Source: Nocardioides marinus
GTDB taxonomy: Bacteria > Pseudomonadota > Alphaproteobacteria > Rhodobacterales > Rhodobacteraceae
Direction: 5' to 3'
DNA length: 64,000 nt
NCBI GenBank assembly: GCA_019801415.1
Contig: JAHVJD010000008.1
Coordinates: forward strand, 124,001-188,000
In this document: piece by piece, positions 43,802 to 52,533 of the stretch
How the letters are laid out: each line of letters starts with the position of its first letter
Position numbering within the stretch: position 1 is the stretch's first letter
Notes under the pieces: generated by a model
Told to the model about the DNA's origin: nothing
Databases searched by the model: none
The model's input: the letters and a program-made list of their open reading frames with translations, nothing else
Position numbers and translations under genes: made by a program

Positions 43802-44800
43802 ATGCTGTTCACATCGATTATCGTTCCCGCTTTCAACGCCGAGAAAACCCTCGCTGAAACGTTAACCTCCTTGCAGGCGCAGACCTGCGCAGAGTTCGAG
43901 GTCATCGTGGTCGATGATGGCTCCACGGATTCGACCGCCGCGGTGGCGGCTCGTTTCTGCAACGACCCGCGTTTTCGCGTGGTGCACCAGAAAAACCGCG
44001 GCCTGGCCGGCGCGCGCAACACGGGCATTGCCTGCGCCCAGGGCGGTGTGGTGGCCTTTTGCGATGCGGATGATCTGTGGGAGCCGGAGAAGCTGGCCCG
44101 CCACCTCTGCCATCTGGCGGCCAGCCCCCAGGTGGGGATCAGCTATGCCGGATCGGCCTTCATGTCGGAGGATGGCGCGCTGACAGGTCAGGCGCAGCGG
44201 CCACGACTGCAGAAAATCGATGCCAAGCACATCTTCAAACGCAACCCGATCGGCAACGGCTCCGCCGCCGTAATCCGGCGCGCGGTTCTGGATGAGATCG
44301 CCTTTCGCCCCCAATCCGAGACTGAGCGCGACTGGTTTTTCGACGAGACCTTCCGCCAGTCCGAGGACATCGAATGCTGGCTGCGCATTGCCCTGACCAC
44401 CAACTGGGCGTTTGAGGGGATCCCGGGCCTGCTGACACGCTACCGGGTTCACTCCGGCGGGCTGTCTGCCGCGACCGATCGCCAGCTCGCCGCGTGGGAG
44501 CGGATGGTGCGCAAGCTCGCCCGGATCAACCCTCAATTCTTCGCGCAACAGGAGAATGCCGCGCGGGCCTACCAGCTGCGCTATCTCAACCGCCGGGCCA
44601 TCAGCGGTCTGGACAGCCGCCGTTCGGTGCAACTTGCCAAGGCGTGGCTTGCCTGCTCCCTCCGCCCCCTTTGGGAAGAACCGCTGAAATCTGTAACAAC
44701 CCTCGCGGCCACCGCGCTGCTTGCCCTCACCGGGCCGAGGGTCTTGCGCCGAACCATGGACCTGGCCGCCCGGCGCAGCCGGACGGAGGTCCCATCATGA
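43802..44800 (+). CDS. Family 2 glycosyltransferase, paralogue of the preceding gene
   Basis: 332 residues. SIIVPAFNAEKTLAETLTSLQAQTCAEFEVIVVDDGSTD, GLAGARNTG, FCDADDLWEPEKLARHL and the ED motif SEDIECWLRI are close to those of the previous gene, so the two likely arose by duplication and then diverged in acceptor specificity. The C-terminus adds a basic stretch (LAARRSRTEVPS). It overlaps the next glycosyltransferase gene by 4 bp (ATGA). Confidence 0.9.
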   Translation: MLFTSIIVPAFNAEKTLAETLTSLQAQTCAEFEVIVVDDGSTDSTAAVAARFCNDPRFRVVHQKNRGLAGARNTGIACAQGGVVAFCDADDLWEPEKLARHLCHLAASPQVGISYAGSAFMSEDGALTGQAQRPRLQKIDAKHIFKRNPIGNGSAAVIRRAVLDEIAFRPQSETERDWFFDETFRQSEDIECWLRIALTTNWAFEGIPGLLTRYRVHSGGLSAATDRQLAAWERMVRKLARINPQFFAQQENAARAYQLRYLNRRAISGLDSRRSVQLAKAWLACSLRPLWEEPLKSVTTLAATALLALTGPRVLRRTMDLAARRSRTEVPS

Positions 44801-45801
44801 AGGCTGTTCGCGTCACGCACCTGGTTGATGACACCACCGCAGGCGGTGTGATGCGGGTGATCGACCACATGATGACGGCTCCCGACCTGACCCGCGACGC
44901 CGAGCACAGCCTGCTGGAGGTACGGCGGAACAGCCTGTCGGCAGGGCATCTGAAGGCAGATGTGATCATCTCGCATCTGGCGATCAGCTGGCGTCTCATG
45001 CCGGTACTGGCGGCTCTGCGCACCTTGAACCCCAGGGCCCGGTTCATTCACGTCGAACATAGCTACACCCGCAGTTTCACGGCTCTGAATGTCCGGCGGA
45101 AACGACGCTTCGGCGCGCTCCTCAGGGCGTCCTATGCCATGTTCCATGATGTCGTTGCGGTCAGCACCGCTCAGGGCGAGTGGCTGAGGACCGAGGGCTT
45201 GGTGCGGCGTGCCGCCCTGCATGTCATTCCGTCCTGTGTTGATCTGACCGCGTTCCGCGCGCTTGTGCCGCCAGTGGGCCCAGTCAGGACCATCGGCGCC
45301 ATCGGACGGCTGGAGCCGCAGAAGGGCTTCGACGTGCTGATCAAGGCCTTCCGCGCCACCCGAAACCCTGCCGTTGCCCTTCACATCCATGGTCAAGGTA
45401 GCGAGGAAACCCTGCTCCGCGAACTTGCCGCCGGTGATCCGCGCATTCATTTCAAAGGCTTTGCCGCCGACCCGGTGGCGGCGATGGCCTGCCTTGATGC
45501 AGTGGTGATGCCGTCGCGCTGGGAAGCCTACGGGCTGGTGGCCATTGAAACCCTGGCGGCAGGCCGCAGGCTGCTTGTCAACAATGTCGATGGGCTGACG
45601 GACCACGTGCCCCAAGGTGCCACATTGATTGACGCCGCGACCACCACTCGCTGGCAGAGCGCACTAGAAGACCTGACAGCAGCGCCACCTCGCGCTAGAC
45701 AGGTGGGGTCGGCCTACAGCTACGAAAAGCAGTTTGCCAATCGTTGGAATGCTCTGTGCCTGTCTTGTGGCCGCAAGACGCAGTACCTCGCGCCGGTGTA
45801 A
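44797..45801 (+). CDS. Family 4 glycosyltransferase
   Basis: 334 residues, retaining GT-B fold. VTHLVDDTTAGGVMRVIDHMM is the N-domain loop; the C-domain carries GAIGRLEPQKGFDVLIKAF and the donor-binding MPSRWEAYGLVAIETLAAG. Start ATG at 44797 overlaps the previous gene by 4 bp and has GGAGGT nearby. It is the last gene before decayed IS material. Its final 15-20 residues (LSCGRKTQYLAPV) look less conserved and may have been altered by nearby rearrangement. Confidence 0.9.
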   Translation: MKAVRVTHLVDDTTAGGVMRVIDHMMTAPDLTRDAEHSLLEVRRNSLSAGHLKADVIISHLAISWRLMPVLAALRTLNPRARFIHVEHSYTRSFTALNVRRKRRFGALLRASYAMFHDVVAVSTAQGEWLRTEGLVRRAALHVIPSCVDLTAFRALVPPVGPVRTIGAIGRLEPQKGFDVLIKAFRATRNPAVALHIHGQGSEETLLRELAAGDPRIHFKGFAADPVAAMACLDAVVMPSRWEAYGLVAIETLAAGRRLLVNNVDGLTDHVPQGATLIDAATTTRWQSALEDLTAAPPRARQVGSAYSYEKQFANRWNALCLSCGRKTQYLAPV

Positions 45802-45885
45802 CCACTGACCTGCTCGGCGGAAACGAACAAATCTGGCGGATTGCACTGCCCCTTCCAGACGGCATTCAGCTTGGTGCTCACACCC

Positions 45886-46738
45886 CGGCTCTGCTGCACA
45901 AATCCCATGTGAGATTCAGCTCATGAATCCAGCGTGATAGCTGGGATGCATGAGCAGACCTCCCCCCTGACCTAAAGGACCAGAAAATGGTCGGCCTACA
46001 ATGAAGCGCTCAAGCGCCGCGGCTCGCTGACGATCTGGGTTGCCCCCAAGATGAGCTGGGTTGCCGCGCCGTCAGGCAACCATGGTCGCCAGAAGGCCCA
46101 GGCCATCAACATCCCCTACCGAGGCGCGAAGGGCCCGCTGCACCGGTTAATCGATAGCACCGGGATCAAGGTGGAGGGCGAAGGAGAGTGGCACACCCGC
46201 AAGCATGGTGGTTCCGAGCGGCGTCTCTGGCGCAAGATCCACTTGGGAATTGATGAGGAAACCATGGAGGTTCAGGCCGTAGAGATCACAGGGACCATAT
46301 CGGCGAAGCGCTGGTGTCAGCCGACCTGCCCAACCAGATTCTGGCGTACGAGCAGATCAGCAGCGTCACTGCCGACGGTGCCTACGTCACCTGAAATTGC
46401 CACGATGCAAACGCTGACCGCAGCGCCCACGCCGTTCGTCAGGGGAAGGCTCCCGCGGACCCTTTCCGGGCCTTCCTCACTCCTGCCGCGCAAGAACGCC
46501 AAACCTTGGAAGACCGTCATCGCCGGCGCGTCGCACGAAACGAAGATGCACTGTGTGAAACGGCTGGGGCAGCGCCTCATGGCACGGGGCTTCGACCGAC
46601 AGGTCGCCGAGCTTCCGGTCCATACCGCCGTTTTGATCGGCTACACCGCGCTCGGCATCCCTGTCACAGAGCCCGTAGGATGAGTCTGTCCAAGGCCAGG
46701 GGAAGCCCGGCCATTAGCCAATTTGTGCAACAGAGCCG
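45886..46738 (+). mobile_element. Decayed IS5-family insertion sequence
   Basis: The left end reads CGGCTCTGCTGCACAAAT (45886-45903). The right end, on the reverse strand from 46738, reads CGGCTCTGTTGCACAAAT, so the terminal inverted repeats differ at one base. Between them lies a broken transposase. At about 853 bp the element has lost internal sequence. It marks the downstream border of the polysaccharide cluster. Confidence 0.85.
45988..46683 (+). pseudogene. IS5-family transposase, internally deleted and frameshifted
   Basis: The recognisable order is WSAYNEALKRRGSLTIW, AINIPYRGAKGPLH, LIDSTGIKVEGEGEWHTRKHGG (split), WRKIHLGIDEET, RKNAKPWK, ETKMHCVKRLGQRLMARGFDRQVAEL and a normal C-terminus. 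Sequence expected between GRQ and AINIPY is missing. Around 46290-46400 the reading moves to another frame (DHIGEALVSADLPNQ), and another gap lies before ETKMHC. It cannot make active transposase. Confidence 0.88.
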
Positions 46739-47305
46739 CTATTGAACCACTCAACTAATTCAGCGTTGCGTATTCCATCAACTGGCTGTTACGCAAATGG
46801 CCCTGGCGGTGCAAAGGCCCTAGATCGTCCGGGTCGGCACGTAGCCAACATAAGGTTCAAGAGCTGCTTCACCAAGTGCCCGGTACACGTCGAAGGGGAG
46901 AACGACAGTTGTATCCTTCTGAACATGTCACAAAGGGGTCTGTATGGATGGACGCGCTGAACTCCGTGGTCTAATCCTGCAATATGACGTCCCCAACTGG
47001 ACGCCTCAGCACAAGCCTCCATGGCAGTGAAAAATCAAAGAGGTTGGATGAGGGACTTGAGCAACTAAGCCCGGCCCCCCTTTCTTCCAAAAGGCATCTT
47101 GGCCATCTGTGCGAGCTCGGTAGAACTGTAACAAGCTCTCAACCAAACCGGCGCCTAGAGTCCCAACCTCAGTCTTGGATGCCCCGCCTGCGGAACGACA
47201 TTTTGCAGAACATCCACTTGGCACGCAGCAACACCGCTAGCCAAGCACAGCCAGGCCACCACTACACTCATCTGAAACAATCAGACTAGGCTCCGCAATC
47301 AGACG
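46739..47305. other. Gene-poor stretch beyond the IS remnant
   Basis: About 570 bp between the IS right end and the ABC transporter. Short open frames exist on both strands but none has coding character or a family I recognise. It is probably degenerate sequence left by rearrangement. Confidence 0.4.
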
Positions 47306-48109
47306 TCAAGCCCAGTCCTGTTCCGGGTCCGGCAGGGGGATCGCGGACAGCAGCTCGCGGGTGTAGGCGGCCTGCGGGGCGGCAAACAGCGCGGCCGTCT
47401 CCGCGTTCTCCACGATTTCGCCGCGGTAGAGCACCAGGAGCCGGCTGCACAGCCGCCGGATTACCGAAAGGTCATGGCTGATGAAGGCCAGCGTCAGCCC
47501 GAGCTCGCGCACCAGCTCCTCCAGCAGGTTCAGCACCTGCGCCTGGCTCGACACGTCGAGGCCCGAGACGATCTCATCGGCGAGGATGAACTCCGGTCTG
47601 AGTGCGATGGCGCGGGCGATACCGACGCGCTGGCGCTGGCCGCCCGAAAGCTCATGCGGGTAGCGGCTGGCGAAGCTTTGCGGCAGGCCCACCATGTCCA
47701 GCGCCTCGCGCACCCGGGCTGGGATGTTGTCCCTACCCTGCACCCGCAAGGGCCCCGCGATGATACCGCCGACCTGCCGCCGCGGATTGAGCGAGGACAT
47801 CGGGTCCTGGAAGATCATCTGGAGCCTCGCGCGCAGCGGGCGCAGCGTGTCCTCGCTTGCGTGGGTGATGTCGCGGCCCTCAAAGGTGATGCCGCCGCTG
47901 TCGGGTTCGATCAGCCGCACCAGCGCACGGCCGAGTGTTGACTTGCCCGAGCCGGAGCCGCCGACGATGCCCAGCACCTCGCCCTTCGGGATCTGGAAGC
48001 TGAGGCCCTTCAGCACGTCCACCCGCGGCGCCGGGCCCAGTAAAGGCTTCTTCGACATGTCCGGGAAGCTCAGGCGCAGATCGCGCACATCGTAGATCAC
48101 CTCGCTCAT
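47306..48109 (-). CDS. Peptide/opine-type ABC transporter ATP-binding protein (DppF/OppF-like)
   Basis: 267 residues, second ATPase of the importer. Walker A GGSGSGKST, Q-loop IFQDPMSSLNPRRQVG, signature LSGGQRQRVGIARA, Walker B FILADEIVSGLD and switch ISHDLSV are intact. The usual oligopeptide C-terminal tail is short, ending LLSAIPLPDPEQDWA. It overlaps the DppD-like gene by 4 bp. Last gene of the leftward SBP-B-C-D-F operon. Confidence 0.93.
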   Translation of the reverse strand: MSEVIYDVRDLRLSFPDMSKKPLLGPAPRVDVLKGLSFQIPKGEVLGIVGGSGSGKSTLGRALVRLIEPDSGGITFEGRDITHASEDTLRPLRARLQMIFQDPMSSLNPRRQVGGIIAGPLRVQGRDNIPARVREALDMVGLPQSFASRYPHELSGGQRQRVGIARAIALRPEFILADEIVSGLDVSSQAQVLNLLEELVRELGLTLAFISHDLSVIRRLCSRLLVLYRGEIVENAETAALFAAPQAAYTRELLSAIPLPDPEQDWA

Positions 48110-48978
48110 TCCGCGGCCTCCCGCCTGCGGTCGCTGAGGGCGACCTCGGCCTCAACCGCGGCAATCACCCCGGGCGGCACCGGCGTCAGGCTGCCCTCCG
48201 GGTCGGTGTACTTCGGGGTCGCGGCCAGAAGCGCCGCGGAATAGGGATGGCCCGGCTGGCGGAAGAATTCGCGCACGCCGGTGTCCTCCACCATCTTGCC
48301 CGCGTAAAGCACGCTCATCGTCTGGCAGACCTTGGAGACCACGCCGAGGTCATGGGTCACGAACAGGAGCGCGGTGCCATGCCGCTCCTGCATCTGGCGG
48401 ATCAGCCGCAGGATCTGCTTCTGCACCGTCACGTCCAGCGCGGTGGTCGGCTCGTCGGCGATGATGAGCTTCGGCTCCGCGGCAAAGGCGGCGGCGATCA
48501 GGATGCGCTGGCGCATGCCGCCCGACAGCTCATGCGGATAGGCGCGCATCACCCGCGCGGGCTCGTGGATCTGCACCTCCTCCAGCAGCTCCAGCGCGCG
48601 GTCCGTGGCGGCCTTGCGGGACCAGCCGAGGAAATCGACCAGGCGGCTGGTGATCTGCGGGCCGATCCGGCGCGAGGGGTTAAGCGCGGTGAGCGGGTCC
48701 TGCGGGATCAGCGCCACCTTGGCGCCGATGCGCTGGCGCCTTGTGCGGGGCGGCAGCGCCTGCAGGTCCTCGCCGTCCACCACGATGCGCCCGCCCGTGA
48801 CCTGAAGCGCGCGCGGCAGGATGCCCAGCACCGACTTGCCGATCATCGACTTGCCCGCGCCGCTTTCCCCCACCAGCGCGCGGGATTCCCCCGCCGCCAC
48901 GTTCAGCGACACACCGCGCAGCACCGGCACGCCGGTGTGCAGCCGCACGTCGAGATTTTCAATGCTCAGGTAACTCAT
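48106..48978 (-). CDS. Peptide/opine-type ABC transporter ATP-binding protein (DppD/OppD-like)
   Basis: 290 residues. Walker A GESGAGKSM, Q-loop LIPQDPLTALNPSRRIG, signature LSGGMRQRILIAAA, Walker B LIIADEPTTALD and switch VTHDLGV, plus the HPYSAALLAATP oligopeptide tail. The Walker A ends in KSM rather than KST, a mild change. The ATG at 48976-48978 overlaps the permease stop (ATGA). An in-frame extension upstream to 49779 runs through the permease in another frame and is not real. Confidence 0.93.
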   Translation of the reverse strand: MSYLSIENLDVRLHTGVPVLRGVSLNVAAGESRALVGESGAGKSMIGKSVLGILPRALQVTGGRIVVDGEDLQALPPRTRRQRIGAKVALIPQDPLTALNPSRRIGPQITSRLVDFLGWSRKAATDRALELLEEVQIHEPARVMRAYPHELSGGMRQRILIAAAFAAEPKLIIADEPTTALDVTVQKQILRLIRQMQERHGTALLFVTHDLGVVSKVCQTMSVLYAGKMVEDTGVREFFRQPGHPYSAALLAATPKYTDPEGSLTPVPPGVIAAVEAEVALSDRRREAAE

Positions 48979-49826
48979 CGCAGCACCGGGTCGAAATGGT
49001 CCTTCAGCCCCTCGCCAAGCTGGGAGAAGCTGAGGACGGTGAGAAACAGGGCTGCCAGCGGGAACACCAGCACCCACCAGGCCTGATGCACCGAGGCGCG
49101 GCCCTCGGCGATCATCCCGCCCCAAGTCGGCGCGTCGGTGGAGACCGAGAGGTTCACGAAGCTCAGGATCGCCTCGACGATCACGGCGATGCCCATCTCC
49201 AGCGTCAGCAGGGCCACGATGGCGGGCAGCACGTTGGGCAGGATCTCGGCCAGTACCGTGCCGAAGCGGCTGCGGCCCGCTACTTGCGCAGAGGCGACAT
49301 AGTCCATCTGCGCCTGGCCCATCGCCTCGGCCCGAACCACGCGGGCAAAGCGGGTCCAGTCGATCACCACGATGGCGATGATGATGGAGGTTACGCCGGT
49401 GCCAAGCACAGCAATCAGCAGGATAGCAAACAGCACCGGCGGGAAGGCCATCCAGATATCGACCAGCCGCGAGACGGCAAGGTCCACCCAGCCGCCGTAG
49501 TAGCCCGCAATCAGCCCCAGCGTGGCGCCGATCAGGCAGGTGAGCGTGCCCGCGATGAGCGCGATGCTGAGTGCCAAGCGCGCGCCGTGCAGGATGCGGC
49601 TCAGCACATCGCGGCCGAGGCTGTCGGTGCCCAGCAGGTAGTTCGGATCGGCGCCCGCCTCCCAGACCGGCGGCAGGCGGCCCGCAAACAGGTCCTGTGC
49701 CAGCGGATCGTGCGGGCTGATCCAGGGCGCGAGCAGCGCCGCCAGCACCAGAATTGCCAGCCAGCCGCCCGCAAGCCACAGCCGCGGGCCCGGCAGGCGG
49801 CGGATCTCTCCCCTTGCGTCACGCAT
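48975..49826 (-). CDS. ABC transporter permease (DppC/OppC-like)
   Basis: 283 residues, about six membrane segments, first near 17-37 (WLAILVLAALLAPWI). DPLAQDLFAGRLPPVWEAG and LLGTDSLGRDVLSRILHGARLAL are the classic DppC N-terminal block; the EAA loop region is AMGQAQMDYVASAQVAG and ILPNVLPAIVALLTLEM. It overlaps both neighbours (8 bp with the DppB-like gene, 4 bp with the ATPase). Confidence 0.93.
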   Translation of the reverse strand: MRDARGEIRRLPGPRLWLAGGWLAILVLAALLAPWISPHDPLAQDLFAGRLPPVWEAGADPNYLLGTDSLGRDVLSRILHGARLALSIALIAGTLTCLIGATLGLIAGYYGGWVDLAVSRLVDIWMAFPPVLFAILLIAVLGTGVTSIIIAIVVIDWTRFARVVRAEAMGQAQMDYVASAQVAGRSRFGTVLAEILPNVLPAIVALLTLEMGIAVIVEAILSFVNLSVSTDAPTWGGMIAEGRASVHQAWWVLVFPLAALFLTVLSFSQLGEGLKDHFDPVLR

Positions 49827-50829
49827 GGCGCAGCCTCGGGTTCAGGGCGGCGTAGGTCATGTCGACCAGAAAGTTCACGACGGTGAACAGGAGCGCAAAC
49901 AGGATCACGATGCCCTGAATCAGCGGCAGGTCGCGGTTGATCACCGCGTCGATCGCCATGTTGCCGAGGCCCTCGTAAGAGAACAGCCGCTCGATGATGA
50001 CCGTGCCGCCGATCAGGAAGGTGAACTGCACCCCGATCAGCGTCAGCGTCGGCAGGATCGCATTGGGCAGCGCCTCGCGCAGGATGATGCTGGTCTCGGA
50101 ATAGCCCTTGGTGCGGGCAAGCGTCACGTAGTCGAGGTGCAAGGTTTCCTTCAGCGATTGTTTCAGAAGCTGGGAGATGATCGCCGCCAGCGGAATGGCC
50201 AGCGCCAGCGCGGGCATGAACATATGGGCGACGATGTCGGCCCAGACGTCGAAGCGCAGGCGCAGCAGGCTTTCCCAGAGGTAGAAATTGGTGTGGAACT
50301 CGAAGCCTTGCGCAGGCGAAATCCGGCCCGAGATGTGGAACAGCGGCCAGAGCACCCCGAACAGCAGGATCAGCACCAGCCCCCAAAGGAAATCCGGCAC
50401 CGACAGCGCCATGCCGCCCGCAACGTCGATGGCGCCCTCGGTCCTTGTGCCGCGCCACAACGTTGCGGTGAGCGCCATCGCGCCGCCCAAGCCTACCGCG
50501 ATCACCAGCGCCATCACCGACAGTTCCAGCGTGGCGGGCAGCCGCCCGAGCACCAGCTCCGCCACCGGCTGGCGCAGCGAGATCGAGGTGCCGAAATCGC
50601 CCTGCAGCACGCCGGTGAGCCAGATCAGGAACTGCTGGAAGATGGATTTGTCGAGCCCGTAGAGCTCTTGCAGCCGCTGGATGTCCTCGGCGGTGGCGCC
50701 GGGCGGCAGCATCATGGCAACCGGGTTGCCCGGCACCACGCGGATCACCACAAAGACGATCACGGCAGCGCCGGCCAGGGTCACCAGGGAGGCGGCCAGC
50801 CGGATGAGTATTCGGCGCAGGATCTGCAT
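49819..50829 (-). CDS. ABC transporter permease (DppB/OppB-like)
   Basis: 336 residues, about six membrane segments. It has the DppB N-terminus (RRILIRLAASLVTLAGAAVIVFVVIRVVPGNP), the LGLDKSI-like LYGLDKSIFQQF loop and the EAA region (DYVTLARTKGYSETSIILREALPNAILP). Pairs with the DppC-like protein. It lies 121 bp after the binding-protein gene, beyond an intrinsic terminator. Confidence 0.93.
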   Translation of the reverse strand: MQILRRILIRLAASLVTLAGAAVIVFVVIRVVPGNPVAMMLPPGATAEDIQRLQELYGLDKSIFQQFLIWLTGVLQGDFGTSISLRQPVAELVLGRLPATLELSVMALVIAVGLGGAMALTATLWRGTRTEGAIDVAGGMALSVPDFLWGLVLILLFGVLWPLFHISGRISPAQGFEFHTNFYLWESLLRLRFDVWADIVAHMFMPALALAIPLAAIISQLLKQSLKETLHLDYVTLARTKGYSETSIILREALPNAILPTLTLIGVQFTFLIGGTVIIERLFSYEGLGNMAIDAVINRDLPLIQGIVILFALLFTVVNFLVDMTYAALNPRLRHA

Positions 50830-50864
50830 TTCCGTGCCCTTGATAGTGTTGGTTCTTGAAAAAG

Positions 50865-50904
50865 GGCCGCGGGGGCTGGCATCGCTGCCGCGGCCCCCGC
50901 GGCC
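50865..50904 (-). terminator. Intrinsic terminator between the binding-protein gene and the permease genes
   Basis: Perfect 12-bp arms GGCCGCGGGGGC and GCCCCCGCGGCC. On the minus strand the stem is followed by CTTTTTC. It would stop most transcripts after the solute-binding protein gene and let a fraction read into the permease and ATPase genes, the usual way to make more binding protein than transporter. Confidence 0.8.
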
Positions 50905-50950
50905 AGGACAGGCCAGGGGTCCGGCCCTATCCCGGTGCGCGCGCCCCGCG

Positions 50951-52477
50951 TCAGGCCCGCGTCATCAGATGCGGCAGCAGCGCGCCGGAGGCATGCGGCG
51001 TCACCTTCACCGCATCGCTGTGCAGGATCGGCTGGACGTATTGCAGCAGCGGGATCACCAGCGCGTTTTCGGCGATGTGGCGGTCGACGTCCTTCCAGCC
51101 CGCGATGCGCTTCTCCTCGTCCGGCTCGCCCCAGAGCGGGATGATCTTCTGCACCAGCTCCTCCCCGTCCCAGACCGCATGCGGCGAGGGGCCGAACATG
51201 GCAAAGCCGGTTGAGGTCGCCGGATCGCCGATGGCGTTGCCCCAGTTGTAGAAGGCCGCCGGCGCCAGCGTGTCGGCGGCGCGCAGCTCGTAGTGCTTGG
51301 CGATCTCGTAGACCTCGATCTCCGCCTCGATCCCGACCTTGCGCCAGAGGCCGACGATGGCCTGGATGATCTCGTAATCCTTGGGCTTGAAGCCGCGGGT
51401 GGTCTGGATGGTGAACTTGACCGGGTTGTCCGGCCCGTAGCCCGAGTCGGCGAGCAGCTCCTTGGCCTTCTCCGGGTCGTAGGCCACCTTGATCGAGCCG
51501 TCGAAGGCCGAGTAATCCGGCGTCTGCAGCGTGTCGATGGCCACGCCATAGCCCGACAGGAGCCGGTCGATGATGAGCTGCTTGTCGATCGCATGGGCCA
51601 TCGCCTTGCGTACGTTGGGATCGGTCATCGCCTCGACATCGTTGATGAAGATCATGCCGATGTCCGACACAGGCGCGGCGGTGCCCTCGATGCCTGCCTT
51701 GCCCTTCAGGCGGTCAAACTCCTCGTAGGGCATTTCCAGCGTCACATGGGCGTTGCCGGATTCCACCTCGGCGACACGGCTGGCGGCGTCGGTAACGAAC
51801 TTGATGGTCACCGATTTGAACTCCGGCGCGCCGCCCCAGTAATTGTCATTCGCCTTCAGCCGCACAAAGGCGTTGCGCTCGAACTTCTCCACCATGTAGG
51901 GGCCGGTGCCGACCGGATTGGCCTCGAAGCCCGCGGCGCCCACCTCCTCGTAGTAGTTCTTCGGCAGCACATAGCCGGTGAGGAAGCTCATCCACTTGAA
52001 GATCGTGGGCTCGTATTCATTCACATCCGCCGTCACCCGGTTGCCGTCGATGGCGTAGTTGCCGACCTTGCCCCAGATGAACTGGATCGGGTTGCCGGTC
52101 TCGGGCGCGCCTGCGCGTTCTAGCGACCAGACCACATCCTCGGGCGTGAGCGGATCGCCGTTGTGCCAGGTGACGCCCTCGCGCACCTCCATCCAGATCT
52201 GCGACTTGTCCTCGTTCCAGCCGTAATCCGTGATGATGCCCTTATCGAAGGACAGGTCCGGGTTCTGGTGGATGAACATGTCGAAGACCGACTGGTAGAG
52301 GCCCTGGATGGTCGGGTTCACCGCCGAGGGGCCCACCGTGGGGTCCCAGCTCGGCAGGTTGACGTTGTAGGCAATCACCAGCTCCTCGATCCCGTTGGCG
52401 AGCGCGGGCAATCCGCTGGCCGCGAGGGCGGCGCCGGCGGCGGTGGACTGCAATACCATGCGTCTTGTCAGTTTCAT
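50951..52477 (-). CDS. ABC transporter substrate-binding protein (family 5)
   Basis: Periplasmic binding protein, 508 residues. A Tat-like signal peptide (MKLTRRMVLQSTAAGAALAASGLPALA) is likely. SBP_bac_5 features include LPSWDPTVGPSAVNPTIQGLYQ, REGVTWHNGDPLTPEDVVWSLER, NPVGTGPYMVEKFERNAF and NDNYWGG. Family members bind peptides, nickel, opines, glycosides or other small organic molecules, so the cargo is open. The adjacent flavoprotein and aromatic oxidoreductase genes hint at a non-peptide ligand. AGGGAAAG precedes the ATG. Confidence 0.93.
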   Translation of the reverse strand: MKLTRRMVLQSTAAGAALAASGLPALANGIEELVIAYNVNLPSWDPTVGPSAVNPTIQGLYQSVFDMFIHQNPDLSFDKGIITDYGWNEDKSQIWMEVREGVTWHNGDPLTPEDVVWSLERAGAPETGNPIQFIWGKVGNYAIDGNRVTADVNEYEPTIFKWMSFLTGYVLPKNYYEEVGAAGFEANPVGTGPYMVEKFERNAFVRLKANDNYWGGAPEFKSVTIKFVTDAASRVAEVESGNAHVTLEMPYEEFDRLKGKAGIEGTAAPVSDIGMIFINDVEAMTDPNVRKAMAHAIDKQLIIDRLLSGYGVAIDTLQTPDYSAFDGSIKVAYDPEKAKELLADSGYGPDNPVKFTIQTTRGFKPKDYEIIQAIVGLWRKVGIEAEIEVYEIAKHYELRAADTLAPAAFYNWGNAIGDPATSTGFAMFGPSPHAVWDGEELVQKIIPLWGEPDEEKRIAGWKDVDRHIAENALVIPLLQYVQPILHSDAVKVTPHASGALLPHLMTRA

Positions 52478-52533
52478 CTTGCTTTCCCTGTTGTTGGCGG
52501 CCGGCGCTTGTTGTTTAGCGAGGTCTTTTGCCC

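Noticed and set aside
48979-49779. A long in-frame N-terminal extension of the DppD-like ATPase
   Set aside because: It overlaps the permease gene in a different frame and is Gly/Ala/Arg-rich non-protein sequence; the ATG at 48978 with a 4-bp overlap explains the start.
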